This document shows positions 24,611 through 35,775 of a DNA stretch of 64,000 nt, piece by piece. This DNA is from Bromus sterilis (Eukaryota > Streptophyta > Magnoliopsida > Poales > Poaceae), in the NCBI GenBank assembly GCA_950022295.1, contig OX465598.1:300712001-300776000 (forward strand), given 5' to 3'. The translations under genes were made by a program, and so were the position numbers. The notes under the pieces were generated by a model. It was not told the origin of the DNA. It was given only the letters and a program-made list of their open reading frames with translations, and searched no databases. Each line of letters opens with the position of its first letter. Positions within the stretch are counted from its first letter, which is position 1.

Positions 24611-24680
24611 TCCTCTTTGGGATCTTTTGATTGTGTCCTCTTTGGGATCTTTTGATTTTGTCCTCTTTGGGATCTTTTCC
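24611..24680. repeat. 25-bp tandem repeat, 2.8 copies
   Basis: Units TCCTCTTTGGGATCTTTTGATT(G/T)TG at 24611-24635 and 24636-24660 and a partial third at 24661-24680. E1 has a similar, less regular pair near 6628-6690 in reverse. Confidence 0.9.
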
Positions 24681-25927
24681 TCACTTTAGGGGCAATACTC
24701 TATATTTTACAAGAATATAGGAGATCTTTCACACTTTACAAAGGTACTCACATAAAGAAAATGTAACTATCATGATGCAAATGTATGCCTCTGCCAGGGT
24801 AGCAGGATATGCAATGATACTAGCGCGTCATGTAGCAATGATTAGGGCAAGGCCCAACTAGCATGCGGCTCATTGATCAAGCAAGTAGCATGTATGACAT
24901 GAAGATCAAGTCATGAGGAGGTGGATGTTGCATGGCAATGTATCTCGGAAAGGCTATGGAAATGCCTTGTTGGTAGGTATGCTGGCTGTTTTGAGGAAAG
25001 ATATAAGGAGGCTTATGATGACAGAGCGTATCATGCCAAGGGTTTGGATGCACCGGCGAAGTATGTGCGAACTCTCGAGGTGAGAAAGGGCAATGCACGG
25101 TACCGAAGAGGCTATAAAAAGTATAGGTGGGTGGAAGTGTCAACTTTCGAATACTCACATTAGTCCGAAGAACTCATGCACTTATTATCGGTAACTCTCA
25201 ATCTAATCAGGGGGTTCACAAAGAGACAGGTACCCCGAGGAGGAGTGTATGGGGGTTTGGTTATCCTTGCGCATCCTCGACTCATGGTACGTGAGTGTAC
25301 TCTAATATTCGAACCCTCTAGAGGTTAGTGATCCATCTAGTAGCTAGAGTTCTCAACAGGGGTTTGTTGGTTTTCGAAAAACACACGGATTGCCCAAAAT
25401 ACGACATCTATCACTAATAGGCAAGATCTCTTGACACCATAAGTTCAAACATTACTCTAGTCAATACCTCAAAACTATTGCAAGTTACTACTAAAAAGAG
25501 AACAGCAACTTTAACTACCTACTTTCAGTCAAGACACAGAACTCAGTGTAACAGGAAAACTCTCTAACAAGATAAAACATGCAACCTATAGAAAGTTCAA
25601 CCTAAGACAAAAGAAAAGCTCTAGAAAAACTAAAGCACTACAACTAAACAGAACAGCAGCTAAGAAAAGAAAAAGAACAGCTCACAGCGAAAAGAATAAG
25701 CATGCAAATCCTATGAGGAGTTCTAGTTCAAGAGGAGCGTGAATCTCTCCCACACAAAAGATTAAGTTGGGGTCTAACTTGTTACTACAGCAAAGAAAGC
25801 AAAACAAACCTAGAAAAGTAAAGAGCGAGACGCTCCAAGCAAAGCGCATAACGCATGAAGTGATAAAAATATAGTGCAACGAGGGACAATTTGATGATTG
25901 TTGATGAAGAAGGGGATGCATCGGGGG

Positions 25928-25997
25928 CATCCCCAAGCTTATATGCTTGAGTCTTCTTGAATATTTATTGGGGGTGCACATGGGCATCCCCAAGCTT
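25928..25997 (-). repeat. Internal polypurine-tract copies of N
   Basis: CATCCCCAAGCTT at 25928-25940 and 25985-25997 on the plus strand, both exact copies of the PPT at 23729-23741, about 2.2 kb upstream of it in element sense. Confidence 0.85.
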
Positions 25998-26650
25998 GAG
26001 CGTTTGACACTCCTGAATCTTCTTTCATCACCTTCCATCGCGCACTTGAAAACTCCCTTCATACATAACTCATTGTAGGCTGATTAGAGAGGTTAGTACC
26101 CTAATAAAATAATTTTCCTCCGCTGCAAATAAATATTTCCAGGAATAGCTACTGTTTCTCTTGCCTGACCAAAAAAAGTTTGCAAAGAAAAAGCAAGCTT
26201 AAGGATTGCAAAACTGCGAAAAGAAAAACCGGGGCAGAAGCTGAGAAAAACAGAACAGCAGAGAAAGGAGAATTTTTTCGAGGTACTTATGCAACTCAAA
26301 TCAAAAAACTTTGAACAGACGCCTGAGAGATAATTGTATGGAGCATGCTGTCAAAAAAATTCAGATAAAAAAGATGATCTGGTGATTTATTGAGAGTTTT
26401 TCCGTCAAGCAGACATAATCTGTTTCTGCACAGCAAGCACCAACTTTTGACCTTTCTTGCAATCTGAGGCTAAACTTGGCACAAAGCTTCAAAAGTAAAG
26501 ATACAATGATGTTGCTACAGTAGTAACAATCATCAAGACCACTAAGAACAGAAGAAAAGCAAAAAGAAAAACCTAAATTCTTTGCGGGATGCCTCCCGAA
26601 AGCGCTTCTTTAAAGCCATTAGCTAGGCTTAAAGATTTTAAAAGGTGCTC

Positions 26651-27739
26651 TCATAAGAATAAGGATTTGAAGCAAAAGAGAGCATCAAGAAGCAAATATG
26701 AAACACATTTAAGCCTAACCCACTTCCTATGCATAGGCATCTTGTAAGAAAATAAATCAAAGAAGCACAAAGAAACCAACATAGGAAGGTGGAAAAAGAA
26801 CATCTTCAAAACTTTCAACATAAAGAGAGGAGTTTTAGTAATATGGAAGTTTCTACAACCAAACTTCCCTCTCTCAAAATAATTTTCAGTAGTATCATGA
26901 ACAACATCAAGAATATAACTATCACATAAATCATATTGTTCATGACCTACAAGCACACGTGTATTGTTTTCAACACGGTTTTTAGGATCATAAGATAAAT
27001 GCAACCCATCACATTGAGCTTTGATAAGAGGAAAATTCTCCGGAGTTGGAAATTTCAAAAGGATAATAGGGAAATCAAGTGTGGGTGCAATAGTAACAAT
27101 TTCATGCTTGACGTAAGGAACTATAGCAAGTTCATCTTCGCAAGCATAATCCATATTGGCATCATGGCCATAAGCATAGAAGGCATCAACTTCATCAAAA
27201 AGGGATATTTCAAAAGAATCCATAGGATCATAATACTCATATAAGGTAAGATTCAAAGAGTTACTCTCATTAGAAGGTAGACATGGATGGCTCCATTCTT
27301 CCTCCTCTTGTTCGTCACTCTCTTCCTCTTTTTCATCCAAGGAGCTTTCAGGTTCAGTAATTTGTTCTTCCACAGAGTCATGCAAAACATTAGTCTCTTC
27401 CTTTGGAGGAGAGATTCTCTCAAGATAATCAGTAATATAGTAATTTGCATCATAATTTTCCAAACAATAGTTAAGTATAGCAAGACTCTCAGATTTGTAA
27501 GGGGCATCAATATTTTTAAGAACAGAAGTAATTTCATAGGCACCCTTATAAGCAACAAATTCTTCTATTTCCTCTGCATCATAAAAATCATAGTTTTTCT
27601 TAGCATAAGAAGCTAAGGTTTCATCATCATTGTACTCACATTGGAAAGCAAGGTGTTTGTGCCTCATAAAGCAACAAGATTCATCCCTGCAGAAAGATAT
27701 ATTATATATTGAGCACAAGTTTGTAGCATAGTCATACAA
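26651..27739 (-). CDS. Single ORF of non-autonomous element N, function unknown
   Basis: This uninterrupted 362-codon ORF (start MYDYATNLCSIYNISFCRDE) lies about 260 bp after the primer site, where gag would be. It has no zinc knuckle and no protease or RT motif. Visible features are a Cys/His-containing N-terminus (CSIYNISFCRDESCC), an acidic Glu/Ser segment near residues 140-160 (EKEEESDEQEEEEW), many Tyr/Asp-rich stretches (YYDPMDSFEISLFDEVDA) and a hydrophobic, Phe/Leu-rich C-terminal region (about residues 305-362) that could contain a membrane segment. I believe related frames are common in Triticeae Athila-like elements, but I know no function. Its open state fits recent activity or selection; alternatively it is simply young. 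Confidence 0.6.
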   Translation of the reverse strand: MYDYATNLCSIYNISFCRDESCCFMRHKHLAFQCEYNDDETLASYAKKNYDFYDAEEIEEFVAYKGAYEITSVLKNIDAPYKSESLAILNYCLENYDANYYITDYLERISPPKEETNVLHDSVEEQITEPESSLDEKEEESDEQEEEEWSHPCLPSNESNSLNLTLYEYYDPMDSFEISLFDEVDAFYAYGHDANMDYACEDELAIVPYVKHEIVTIAPTLDFPIILLKFPTPENFPLIKAQCDGLHLSYDPKNRVENNTRVLVGHEQYDLCDSYILDVVHDTTENYFERGKFGCRNFHITKTPLFMLKVLKMFFFHLPMLVSLCFFDLFSYKMPMHRKWVRLKCVSYLLLDALFCFKSLFL

Positions 27740-28000
27740 CTAGTGTATTTGTTTCCATAAGTGTATCCCCTTTTGAGACAAGCGGTGTTCCTTGTACCAC
27801 TTTTGGTTGATCCTCGGTGAATCCTCCATGCCAATAAGATGTGGTTTCAAAGAAGTCAGACATTGATTTCCAAGTAAGGAACTAGACATACTATTTTTTT
27901 TTGATAAAGGACACAAAGATAAAAACTGAAAGGTAAACTAACAAGACTAAAAAGCAAAGGTAAAAGATAGTGTGCAACTCCCCTATCTTGTAGACTTGAG

Positions 28001-28018
28001 TCCCCGGCAACGGCGCCG
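28001..28018 (-). promoter_or_regulatory. Primer binding site of N (tRNA-Asp type)
   Basis: On the minus strand CGGCGCCGTTGCCGGGGA, ten bases after the 5' LTR. It equals the Athila-type site TGGCGCCGTTGCCGGGGA except for the first base. Element A has the perfect version at 56462-56479. Confidence 0.85.
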
Positions 28019-28028
28019 GAAATTTCCT

Positions 28029-29666
28029 TGATGGCTTCTCGCCCCTCATTGGTTACCCCAAGTGGAAGGTTTGAGATGCAGTGCAGCAGCAAGTTTCCCT
28101 CGGTGAAGATACCAAGGTTATCGAACCAGTAGGACTCAGGAGATACAAGTAGGTGGCAACGTCGCCAGAAATTGCTTCCTGACTAGGGTGTTGTCGTGGA
28201 CCTGCACACAGCAACAAATAACTTTGCTCCCAACGAGTACAAAGGAGTTGTCAATTCCTCCGGCCTTGTCGTTTACAAAGGATCAATGCAAGAGATAAAA
28301 GGTGCAAAGGAAAGTAAAAGCTGAAAGTAAATTGAGGGTGTGAACAATAATGTGAAGATGGACCGGGGTCCCATGATTTTCACTAGTGATGTCTCTCTCC
28401 CAAAAGACGATAAAAGTGCTAGCGAGGTAAACAAATAACAGTTGGGCAATTGACAGGATTATGAAGGCATCGCAATGCTAACTATGCTGGAAAAAAAGGA
28501 AGGGCTCAAAAGAAATGGGCAGTACGCCAAGGTAAGTAGACTGAAATCCATCTGCATCTACTATGAATCATCCACCATGAGATATCTATACAGAACATCT
28601 CGCTGGTATTAAGTTGCGAATCCCACCCAAAGTGTAAACTCAAAGCAACAGACAACTGCATAAAAGAACTTTGCGTAAAGTAAACAATCCTTGCACCCAC
28701 AGGTACAAGCACCGTTGTTTTATCCCTGGTGGCAACAGCACATACCCTAGTCTCATGTTTCTTTCACTAAAGCTAGACATCAAGGGGCTAAACCCACAAT
28801 CGAGCATAACGCTCTCTCTTGGAGTTGCAAATAAAATACTTGGCCAAAGCAAATACCGCAACGGAGAACATGCAAGAATTTACTCAAGAACAAAATATAA
28901 AAGAGAAGAACCAAATATATTACTCATCACAATCTGAACATAGTCTCATAATCCATCAGATCCCAACAAACTCAGCATAGCAACAGCAAAAATTACATAG
29001 ATGCCTCGATCATGTGAGGCAGCTCACGAGGACTCAAAAGTGGAAGCACAAAAGGGGAGAGATTCATCACATAGCTACTTGTCACGGGCCCATGGTCCAA
29101 GGGGGACTACTCACGGCACATCCGGGAGGCGTCCATGGCTATGGATGGTGTCCCGGAGGGGGTTCCTCCTTCCGGCAGGGTGCCGGGGAAGCTTCTCCAG
29201 GCAGCCCCGATCTTGAAACGGCGGCGGTGGCGGTACAGAGGGGAGTTCGCGAGAAAGAGATCGATATTAGGGGTTTCCACCCCGAGGGGAAATATAGGCG
29301 AAGGGGGGCATCGAGGAGACCCATGAGGCAGTCAGGAGGGTCCCTGGCGCGGCCCAGGGTGGGGCCGCGCCACCTGTCCTCCTGGATGCTTGGTGGTGGC
29401 CCCCCTTCCCTCTCTTGGTGATACCGGAAGCTTTAGTTGCGCTGATTTTTTATATATTTTTCCCAGAATTTTTGGAGCACTTTTAATGGCCGGAAAACCT
29501 GAAATACAAAAACAGCAGAAAACAAAAACTGGCAACTGGGTGCACTGAGTTAATAGGTTAGTCCAAATAGGTTCGAAAGTGTATGAAAGTTCAAGCAAAA
29601 CATGGCAAAGTCACACAAAACATGCATGGAGCAAGCAGAAATTATAGATACGTTTGGGACGTATCA
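28029..29666 (-). repeat. 5' LTR of N
   Basis: 1638 bp, minus-strand start TGATACGTCCCAAACGTATC at 29666, ending ...GAGAAGCCATCA at 28029. It matches the copy at 22091-23727 almost throughout. Confidence 0.93.
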
Positions 29667-30507
29667 GTAGCAATGACTTTGTTCTTTGGCTTCCGAAGCA
29701 GAACTAAGTCCGTGAGTCAGCTTTACTTGTTCCGCAAGAAAAGTTGCACAGTAATGACATATCCGACCGTTGTGGACACGCGTCAAGTTGTCGCTTCGGG
29801 TTAAATCGGTCATTTCGCACCTCGGGATCGCCAACTATAAATACGCCGCCCCTCCTCCATTTACGGTTGGCTGCTCTGAGAATATTCCTGAGAGAGACTG
29901 AAGAGAGCACCCCAAAAATGCCACCGTAGCAAAACCCAAAACCCAGAACACTGAAGCCGAAGTCCCATTGATCTGAGTAGATTCGAGATGACTTAGGTGA
30001 AAGCTTGCTAGCCTTTTTATCTTGGAGAACTGCAATTCTCCTAGACGGTTAGAGTGTCGACTTCAGAGAGCGAAGAGTAATTGTCGCCTCGAAGATCAAT
30101 TTTGTAAAAGGTTTCGGAGATTTCCTTGATAATCTACCCCGAGTCAAAACTGACCAAGTTCAAGGAGATTGGTGCAGTGGAGCAACAGACAGAGAGAGAT
30201 TTTCTCCAGGTGTTCAATCACCAGTACCTCGAACCAGACGTAGCGCTTTGCAGAGCGTGAACTGGTCGAACAAACATCGTCGAGTCACAGTTCGTTTTAC
30301 TTCAAGCACTTACATTCTGTATTGCAATTGCTTCCCAGTTATGCTTCAATGTCTTTTGATTCGCTGCATTTAGTTTCGCTCCCAGTTTTACTTCCCTGTC
30401 ATTTAGTTCTGCAACCCTTATCTGCTTAGTTTATGCTTCCCTTCAAATCTTCAGTCGAAAATTTGAAGTGATCATTCACCCCCTCCCCCTCTGATCACAT
30501 ACTTGGA
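29667..30507 (+). repeat. 3' LTR of S, second part
   Basis: The sequence resumes with the duplicated GTAGC and parallels 9187-10029, including the TATA region (AACTATAAATACG near 29832-29845), and ends ...GATCACATACTTGGA at 30507. T1 sequence follows. Confidence 0.92.
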
Positions 30508-31428
30508 CTTTCATTGACGATGTCATGGAAAGTCTACATCTCCTTTGTAACCTTAACGTTGACATCGTAATCTTCGACTGCTGGAGCTTGAACCACTCGG
30601 GCTTGCTTCACGGAACCAGGCGTTGCACTGCTGATAACTTCAAAGGGACTAGAGGCCGCTTGCTTGTGCAAAGATTGCATGTTCAGAGCGTCTTCGTCCA
30701 TCTTACGAAGCTGCTCTTCCGTTGAAGAGGAAACCTCAAATGGTGTTGTTGTGAAATTGGTATACACAAATACTGTAAAGGGCAATGGTTGGATGGACCA
30801 GTACTGAAAACGCCATGTCGCAAGTATGAAAATTGCCATGTGACATGTACTAAAATTTCCATGGCACAAGTACTGAAATTTCCATGTGACAACTAGTAAA
30901 TTTGTCATGTCAAATATATTAAAATTGCCATCTGACATGTACTAAAATTTCCATCTGACATGTACGAAATTTGCCATGTGACAAGAACTAAAATTGCCAT
31001 GTGATAGGTGCTTAAATTTCCATATGAAAGGTGTTTAAATTTCCATGTCGGAGGTAATGAAATTGCCAATAGAAAAGATGAAAATTACTTTGCACTAAAG
31101 GCTCTGCAAATTTCACAGCCTTTCTGCCTTCCACATTAGGCATCACAATTACAACTTCCTCGCTCTGATGATGAGAAAATGAGATGGGCATGGCGTCCAC
31201 AGGTTCTTCCTCGTTTGAATCATTACCAAACCCAAGATCGAAACTTCGTCGTGTTTAAACCAAAGGATGCCTCTCTTTGAAATCACTCTTATTTCTAGTC
31301 AGATCATTTTCAAAATCCAACGGAGAAAGTTGTACGTACATTTCAGTGTCGACTCCATGATCGCTTTTTTAGGCAGTGAGCGGAGCAGACCTAGCATGGA
31401 TATCAGCGGCCTTCTTCTGTGTTGTAAG
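30508..31428 (-). pseudogene. T1 block B: middle exons of the Ulp1-like gene
   Basis: Two minus-strand exons remain between S and L1. B1 (about 31089-31428) encodes TTQKKAADIHARSAPLT and later DAMPISFSHHQSEEVVIVMP. It has in-frame TAA codons near 31369 and 31254. B2 (about 30509-30772) follows a CTTTACAG acceptor and encodes NFTTTPFEVSSSTEEQLRK, then ends with a stop in KEM-TAG followed by TFHDIVNE. They are Ser/Thr/Glu-rich, apparently disordered linker exons that precede the protease domain (continued at 8762). The intron between them (30773-31088) is filled with AAATTGCCATG-type repeats. The gene is inactive: it has stops and is interrupted by S and L1. Confidence 0.65.
30811..31075. repeat. 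Imperfect ~25-bp repeats with core AAATTGCCATG (T1 intron)
   Basis: About ten units of the pattern TACTAAAATTGCCATGTGACATG, with a period of roughly 24-27 bp and core variants AAATTTCCATG and AAATTGCCATC. They fill the intron between B1 and B2. Confidence 0.8.
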
Positions 31429-34400
31429 TGTAAGGCCCGATATGCGGTACTGTTCCAGATCTAGATGTTTCCATCCAGATCCGGGGACGAAGCACATATC
31501 GGTCCCACCGCGACATATGACATAGCCATATGCCCCGGATTTCCAACATGATATCACAACATTACAGATACAAGGATACAACATCTCATAAAATCGGCAT
31601 ACAACTGCCTTAAATACAATACAACAGCGGAAGATACATGTCTGAGTACAGACTACAATCAAATGCCTAGTGGCAAAGAGAAAAACATCGATCCCCATAA
31701 CCACACGGGTCCAGGCCCTCCGCCGGAATCCTCCTAACTAGTCGTCGTCGAGTCTCCACGTGAAACCTCGATCATCGTACCTGTTGTCGATCAAGAACCC
31801 TGAAAAGAGTTTGGGGGTAGTATCATGAGTACAGAAGTACTCAGCATCCAAATGTAGTGGTCATCTGACCCAGCAAGGACTTCATCACTCGTCATTCTAG
31901 GACAACTAGTAGTTTACGGTAAGGATGGGGTAAGTGGTGACGTTGCTGCCGCACTAGCATTTATGAAGTGGCTAACGATCTAGAGAGTAAGGTAAGAAGC
32001 CAAGCATTCGATGAGGAATCGCCTCCAACAAGTCTTGCTATCAACTACTTACGCAAACATAACACCTATCCTATCCTTGTCCTCATCTTCGCATCCCGAC
32101 GAAGAAGAAGCAGTCAAGGCACACACACGTTGATCAAGTTATATTAAGATTATCTCAGTTGTTGTTGTCTATAAACAAGGAGTAGGTCTCAAGTCATCCA
32201 TAACCATGGACACGGCTTCTCGAAAAGATTTAACCCTGCAGGGGTGTACCAACTGCCCATTACAAGGCTCCACACGCACGCCTATCTCTCTCAGTTGCTA
32301 CCCATCATAGGCAACCATTTTATGATTTAGTTCCGAGATATCCGAAATGACAAGTCCCTCTAAACTAACAACGCACAAATCCGGGTGGCCCCCGGGGAGT
32401 CGACACCCAATCCAAGAGCCGGCCACGCCCTCGGATCGGACTCTTCCGTATGGCTAAGGTCAGGGTTAGTCTCACCTATATAACAGGGTACTTACCTAGC
32501 TCACCAGTGTGGACCAACCAGAGGAGCTATGTCTCCGTTGGTCCGGGTTGTTTCAAAACTGCTGGGGGCCCAACCAAGCACACACACGGTTTCAAATGGT
32601 AAATCAGCTTGGGCCACCTCTAGAAATGTTTGGAGCTAGGTAGGTAAGAAGAGGGGACCCCATAAAATCCCACATGCGGTTAGGCACGCTCAGTCTTAAA
32701 ACCAATAGCCGGAACTTGGGTCCTAGGTGACTCGAATGGAACAAAGCGTCGGGGCGGGATAGCCTAGACCTTCCATCCTTCGTCGAATATAGTCAACATT
32801 ATAATAATCATATCATCAACAACAATATAATAATGTGATAGCCCAAACCAAGGAGTATCAGGGTAACATCGTAGCATCTTAAGCATGCATACTAATCAGG
32901 GGTTGAGCAACGAGCAATAGTAACATAGCAGTACATGGTTTGCTCGGAGGGGACATGGCTGTATCGGTTGGAAAGAGGCTGTAAACATGTGGTAGGATCA
33001 AACATCGAACCTAACCTAGACTAGCATGCAAACCGCTGGTTGAAATAGAATTGATCATAAGTAATGTATAGTCCTTGCCTGTTGATAAGTCGGGTTCCGA
33101 AGGTGTAGTTGATCGCAAGCTCGCATCGTCTCCGAGAGGTACCTGCGGAAGCACACAAGAGGGTAAACACAGGAAAGAAAACAACGAGCAAGCATCTATT
33201 ACTACGAAGCAAACACGAGCAAGCATCAACAAGAAGGCAACACGAGACATCGCACCTACCGTCGAGAGCGGTTACTAACAGGTTAAGTGGAGTACTCGTC
33301 ACACACGACGATACCGCACGTTTATATTGGTTCAAGTTGTTTAGCTACTCAAGGTGAGCAAGGTTGTTAACATTGCATCTCACTCAAGCATGGCATAGCA
33401 CACAAACATGGCAAGAGGTGAAGCACAAAGTAAACTATCTATGCTAGTCAATTTAAGTGAGGCACAATCCTAAACATGGCATAACACTAAGTGCCGCACG
33501 ACAATTAAAAGATTTGGTACTGTTCTTCCCTAAACCATATTTTAGGTTGGTTAACAACAGAAAAAAATAGAATAAACACAAATTACACGAAAAACTAATC
33601 AAGTTACATATAAAGAACACTCCAAACGGAGTTACGGTTAAAAAGATACAAGCAAAACAAGTTTGGAACACAATCTGCCAACATCACGAAGCACACTTTA
33701 GAGCAATGCATAAACAAGATAATGAATGCAAACATGCTCACAAATGATATGCAACTAAAATAAACATGGCAGGGAAGGCATGGCAAAAGGAATCATGCAA
33801 AAAGGCATCATGAACAACTAGTTATAGCCCAAGCAAAATGCAATAAAACATTACTGGTCTAGGACTTAGTGAAAATCAGAGAAACATGGCAGAAATTGTT
33901 ATTTTTATGCTGTACAAAGAGGAGAAAAAGTATATGCAAAAGTATAGCAACATGGCATAGCAATACATGGGCATGAAGTAGACATGATGATGATCAGGTA
34001 CAAACAAGAATCAAGGTCATAGGCATCACAGATCAAAAGATATTAAGCATGCAACATGGCATCGGAACGTTACAGACTTAGATAAAAATAGATGTGGCTG
34101 TCAACAACAGCAGCATAGCTACTTTGGAGCTAAAAATAACTATGACCAGTAATGCAACAATGACAATGCAATAAATGTAGTAGAAGTAGACATGATGCTT
34201 AACAGTATGCAAAAAGAATCAATGCAATAGGCCTCATGGATGTGTCACAATCATCAATCAAACTTGCAATAAAATAACAACAGCAGCACATAACAGCAAT
34301 TAGTAGCAGTTTAACGGCCTGATGCCCACTTCAACACAGATTAAAAACATCAAGATGGCCTCCAATCAAAATGCTCACAAAAGATGAACTGAAGTATACA

Positions 34401-35775
34401 CAATTCTAAGAAATTTTCCTTTTGGGCGAAACGTCATCCAAGCTACGGATTACTCGCAAAACTACTCGCAAAATAGCATCAGCAATACAAAATAAAAGAC
34501 TTAGAAATATTTACAGGGCGCGGGAGGAAAAAATTGGCACGAGCCTCACCACTGGGCTCAGCCCAAGTTGGCCTAGCGGATCTGGCCGGACTGGGCTCGG
34601 GCACCTGGGCCCCGCGGTGGGTCATGGGAACGCTGGCAGGCCGGCCCAGCCACGGTGGCTGGAGGCAGGGGCGCGTCCTGGCCTTCTCTGGCCGCGACGG
34701 CGCGGGCTCGCCGGCCAGCGGCGGCTGCGCGGCGCCGTTCACCGGAGCGGGGCGGAGCCAGGGGCACGGGAGGTGGCTGGATCCAGTCGGCCCTCGCCGG
34801 ATCCAGGTGATGACAGAGTAGATCGAGGCCGGACATGGCGTTGCGCGAGCTCCGGCGGCAGGAGCTTCCTCCATGGTGCGGCGGTGACCTGGTGCAGGGG
34901 AGAAGGGAGGGCGGCGGTGAGGACAGAGGAGGGAGAGGAGTAGCGGGAGGGGCTGGCTCGCCGGCGCGGCGGATCCGGCGCGAAGCTTGCCGGCGTAGAG
35001 CGTGCGGCGGCGCGGGTCTCCTTGGGAGGTGGCGGCGCGAGGTGCTGCGGGCGGCGCGGCCCGGTTTGGCCCGGCGGCGGTTGGATCGGGCCCGCGGGGC
35101 CCGGTTCGCCTGTGCTGGAGGTTGGTGGAGCTGGGGGTGCGATCTGAGCCGTAGATCGCCGGATCTGACGGACAGAAACACCTGGGGCTAGGTTTTTTCG
35201 GATGTGGGGGAAAATTGGAGCAAATCTGGGAATTTGGAGGGGGCTGGCTGCAATTTTGTGGCTAGGGAAACCCTAGAAAGATGTGGGATTGTGGTGGTCT
35301 TTATATAGCCCCGGTGGCTGGCAGTTTGCAAAAACATCCCCGGTTTTTCTCTCGCGTGCGCGGTGTTTACGTTTCTGACGGCCGGGGGTCCGCAGGACCT
35401 CCGATTCGGGTAAAACTTCGAACTGTGCGATCAGCGCGTCGAGCCGGTGGCGTTCACCTCGCGCTGGAACCGTTCCGAGAACACTTTCCGATGCGCTATA
35501 AAAATAACCCGTTTAATTATAAAACAGGGTTTTTTGTTCCGTTGGCTGAGGCTGGTCTTGTGCGGTTTTTGCGACGGTGATCGGGTGAAACCCGGTGTCG
35601 CAAAGGTATAGTGTCAGGGTGGCAAGGTTTGGTCTCCGTCCGGTACGAGATAAGAAGGGGGGAAATAATCGCCAATCGATAAATCGGGGATGCAAACACC
35701 GCAAACAAATCAGACAATCAAACAATTCACACCGAAAACAAAAAATTTAATTTTTGTGAAATCTAGGCTGTTACA
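31429..35775 (-). repeat. 3' LTR of L1 (4347 bp)
   Basis: Matches 36380-40723 over its full length with substitutions spread evenly. In element sense it has a short upstream part (35775 to about 35300), a TATA box, a GC-rich leader-like segment (35180 down to 34500) and then about 3 kb of AT-rich DNA. The many ORFs on both strands (e.g. 34422-34943, 34573-35181) shift or truncate between the two LTR copies, so none is supported as a gene. Confidence 0.92.
35300..35308 (-). promoter_or_regulatory. TATA box in L1 3' LTR
   Basis: On the minus strand GGCTATATAAAGACC. The counterpart in the other LTR is at about 40249-40257. It is followed in element sense by ACCCTAG-type and C-rich leader sequence, so transcription likely starts near 35270 (and 40220). 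Confidence 0.7.

Larger units (their letters stand above)
23742..26650 (-). other. Non-coding internal region of N
   Basis: About 2.9 kb between the single ORF and the PPT. It holds a C/T-homopolymer-rich stretch (24531-24582), a 25-bp tandem repeat (24611-24680), two PPT-like copies (25928-25997) and the GGGAGGCAxCCC motif in reverse (26580-26600). It parallels E1 at 4770-7562. Open frames here (such as 25682-26062 minus) overlap the repeats and look non-coding. Confidence 0.7.
22091..29666 (-). mobile_element. N: non-autonomous Athila-like gypsy element, intact ends
   Basis: A complete element of about 7.6 kb inside the S 3' LTR, with a perfect 5-bp target duplication GTAGC at 22086-22090 and 29667-29671. 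LTRs lie at 22091-23727 (3' LTR) and 28029-29666 (5' LTR). In element orientation it starts TGATACGTCCCAAACG, carries a tRNA-Asp-type primer site, one ORF of unknown function (26651-27739), about 2.9 kb of non-coding DNA with PPT-like repeats, and a polypurine tract. There is no protease, RT or integrase, so it would need enzymes from a relative. The LTR pair is almost identical, indicating recent insertion. Confidence 0.93.
8763..30507 (+). mobile_element. S: Sirevirus-type Ty1/copia retrotransposon, decayed, carrying nested N
   Basis: LTRs at 8763-10029 and 21658-22090 plus 29667-30507 (the second split by N) flank gag, pol in copia order (protease, integrase, RT, RNase H), an additional downstream gene at 17051-21125 and several polypurine tracts. 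The extra gene plus repeated PPTs are hallmarks of the Sirevirus lineage (SIRE1, Opie, Maximus types). The primer site is initiator-Met type. Multiple stops, frameshifts and altered catalytic residues show it is not autonomous now. It sits inside T1 between exons C1 and B2. I could not find an exact 5-bp target duplication. Confidence 0.9.

Noticed and set aside
25682..26062. 126-codon minus-strand ORF in N
   Set aside because: It covers the duplicated PPT-like motifs and low-complexity sequence, and the corresponding E1 region does not keep the frame.
8758..30512. Target-site duplication of S
   Set aside because: Left flank TTGAT and right flank CTTTC do not match. CTTGA against ATTGA is possible only by shifting the LTR ends, so I do not claim one.
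34422..35191. Long GC-rich ORFs on both strands in the L1 LTR, also at 39372-40140
   Set aside because: GC-rich DNA opens all frames. The frames shift or change length between the two LTR copies, so no protein is conserved.
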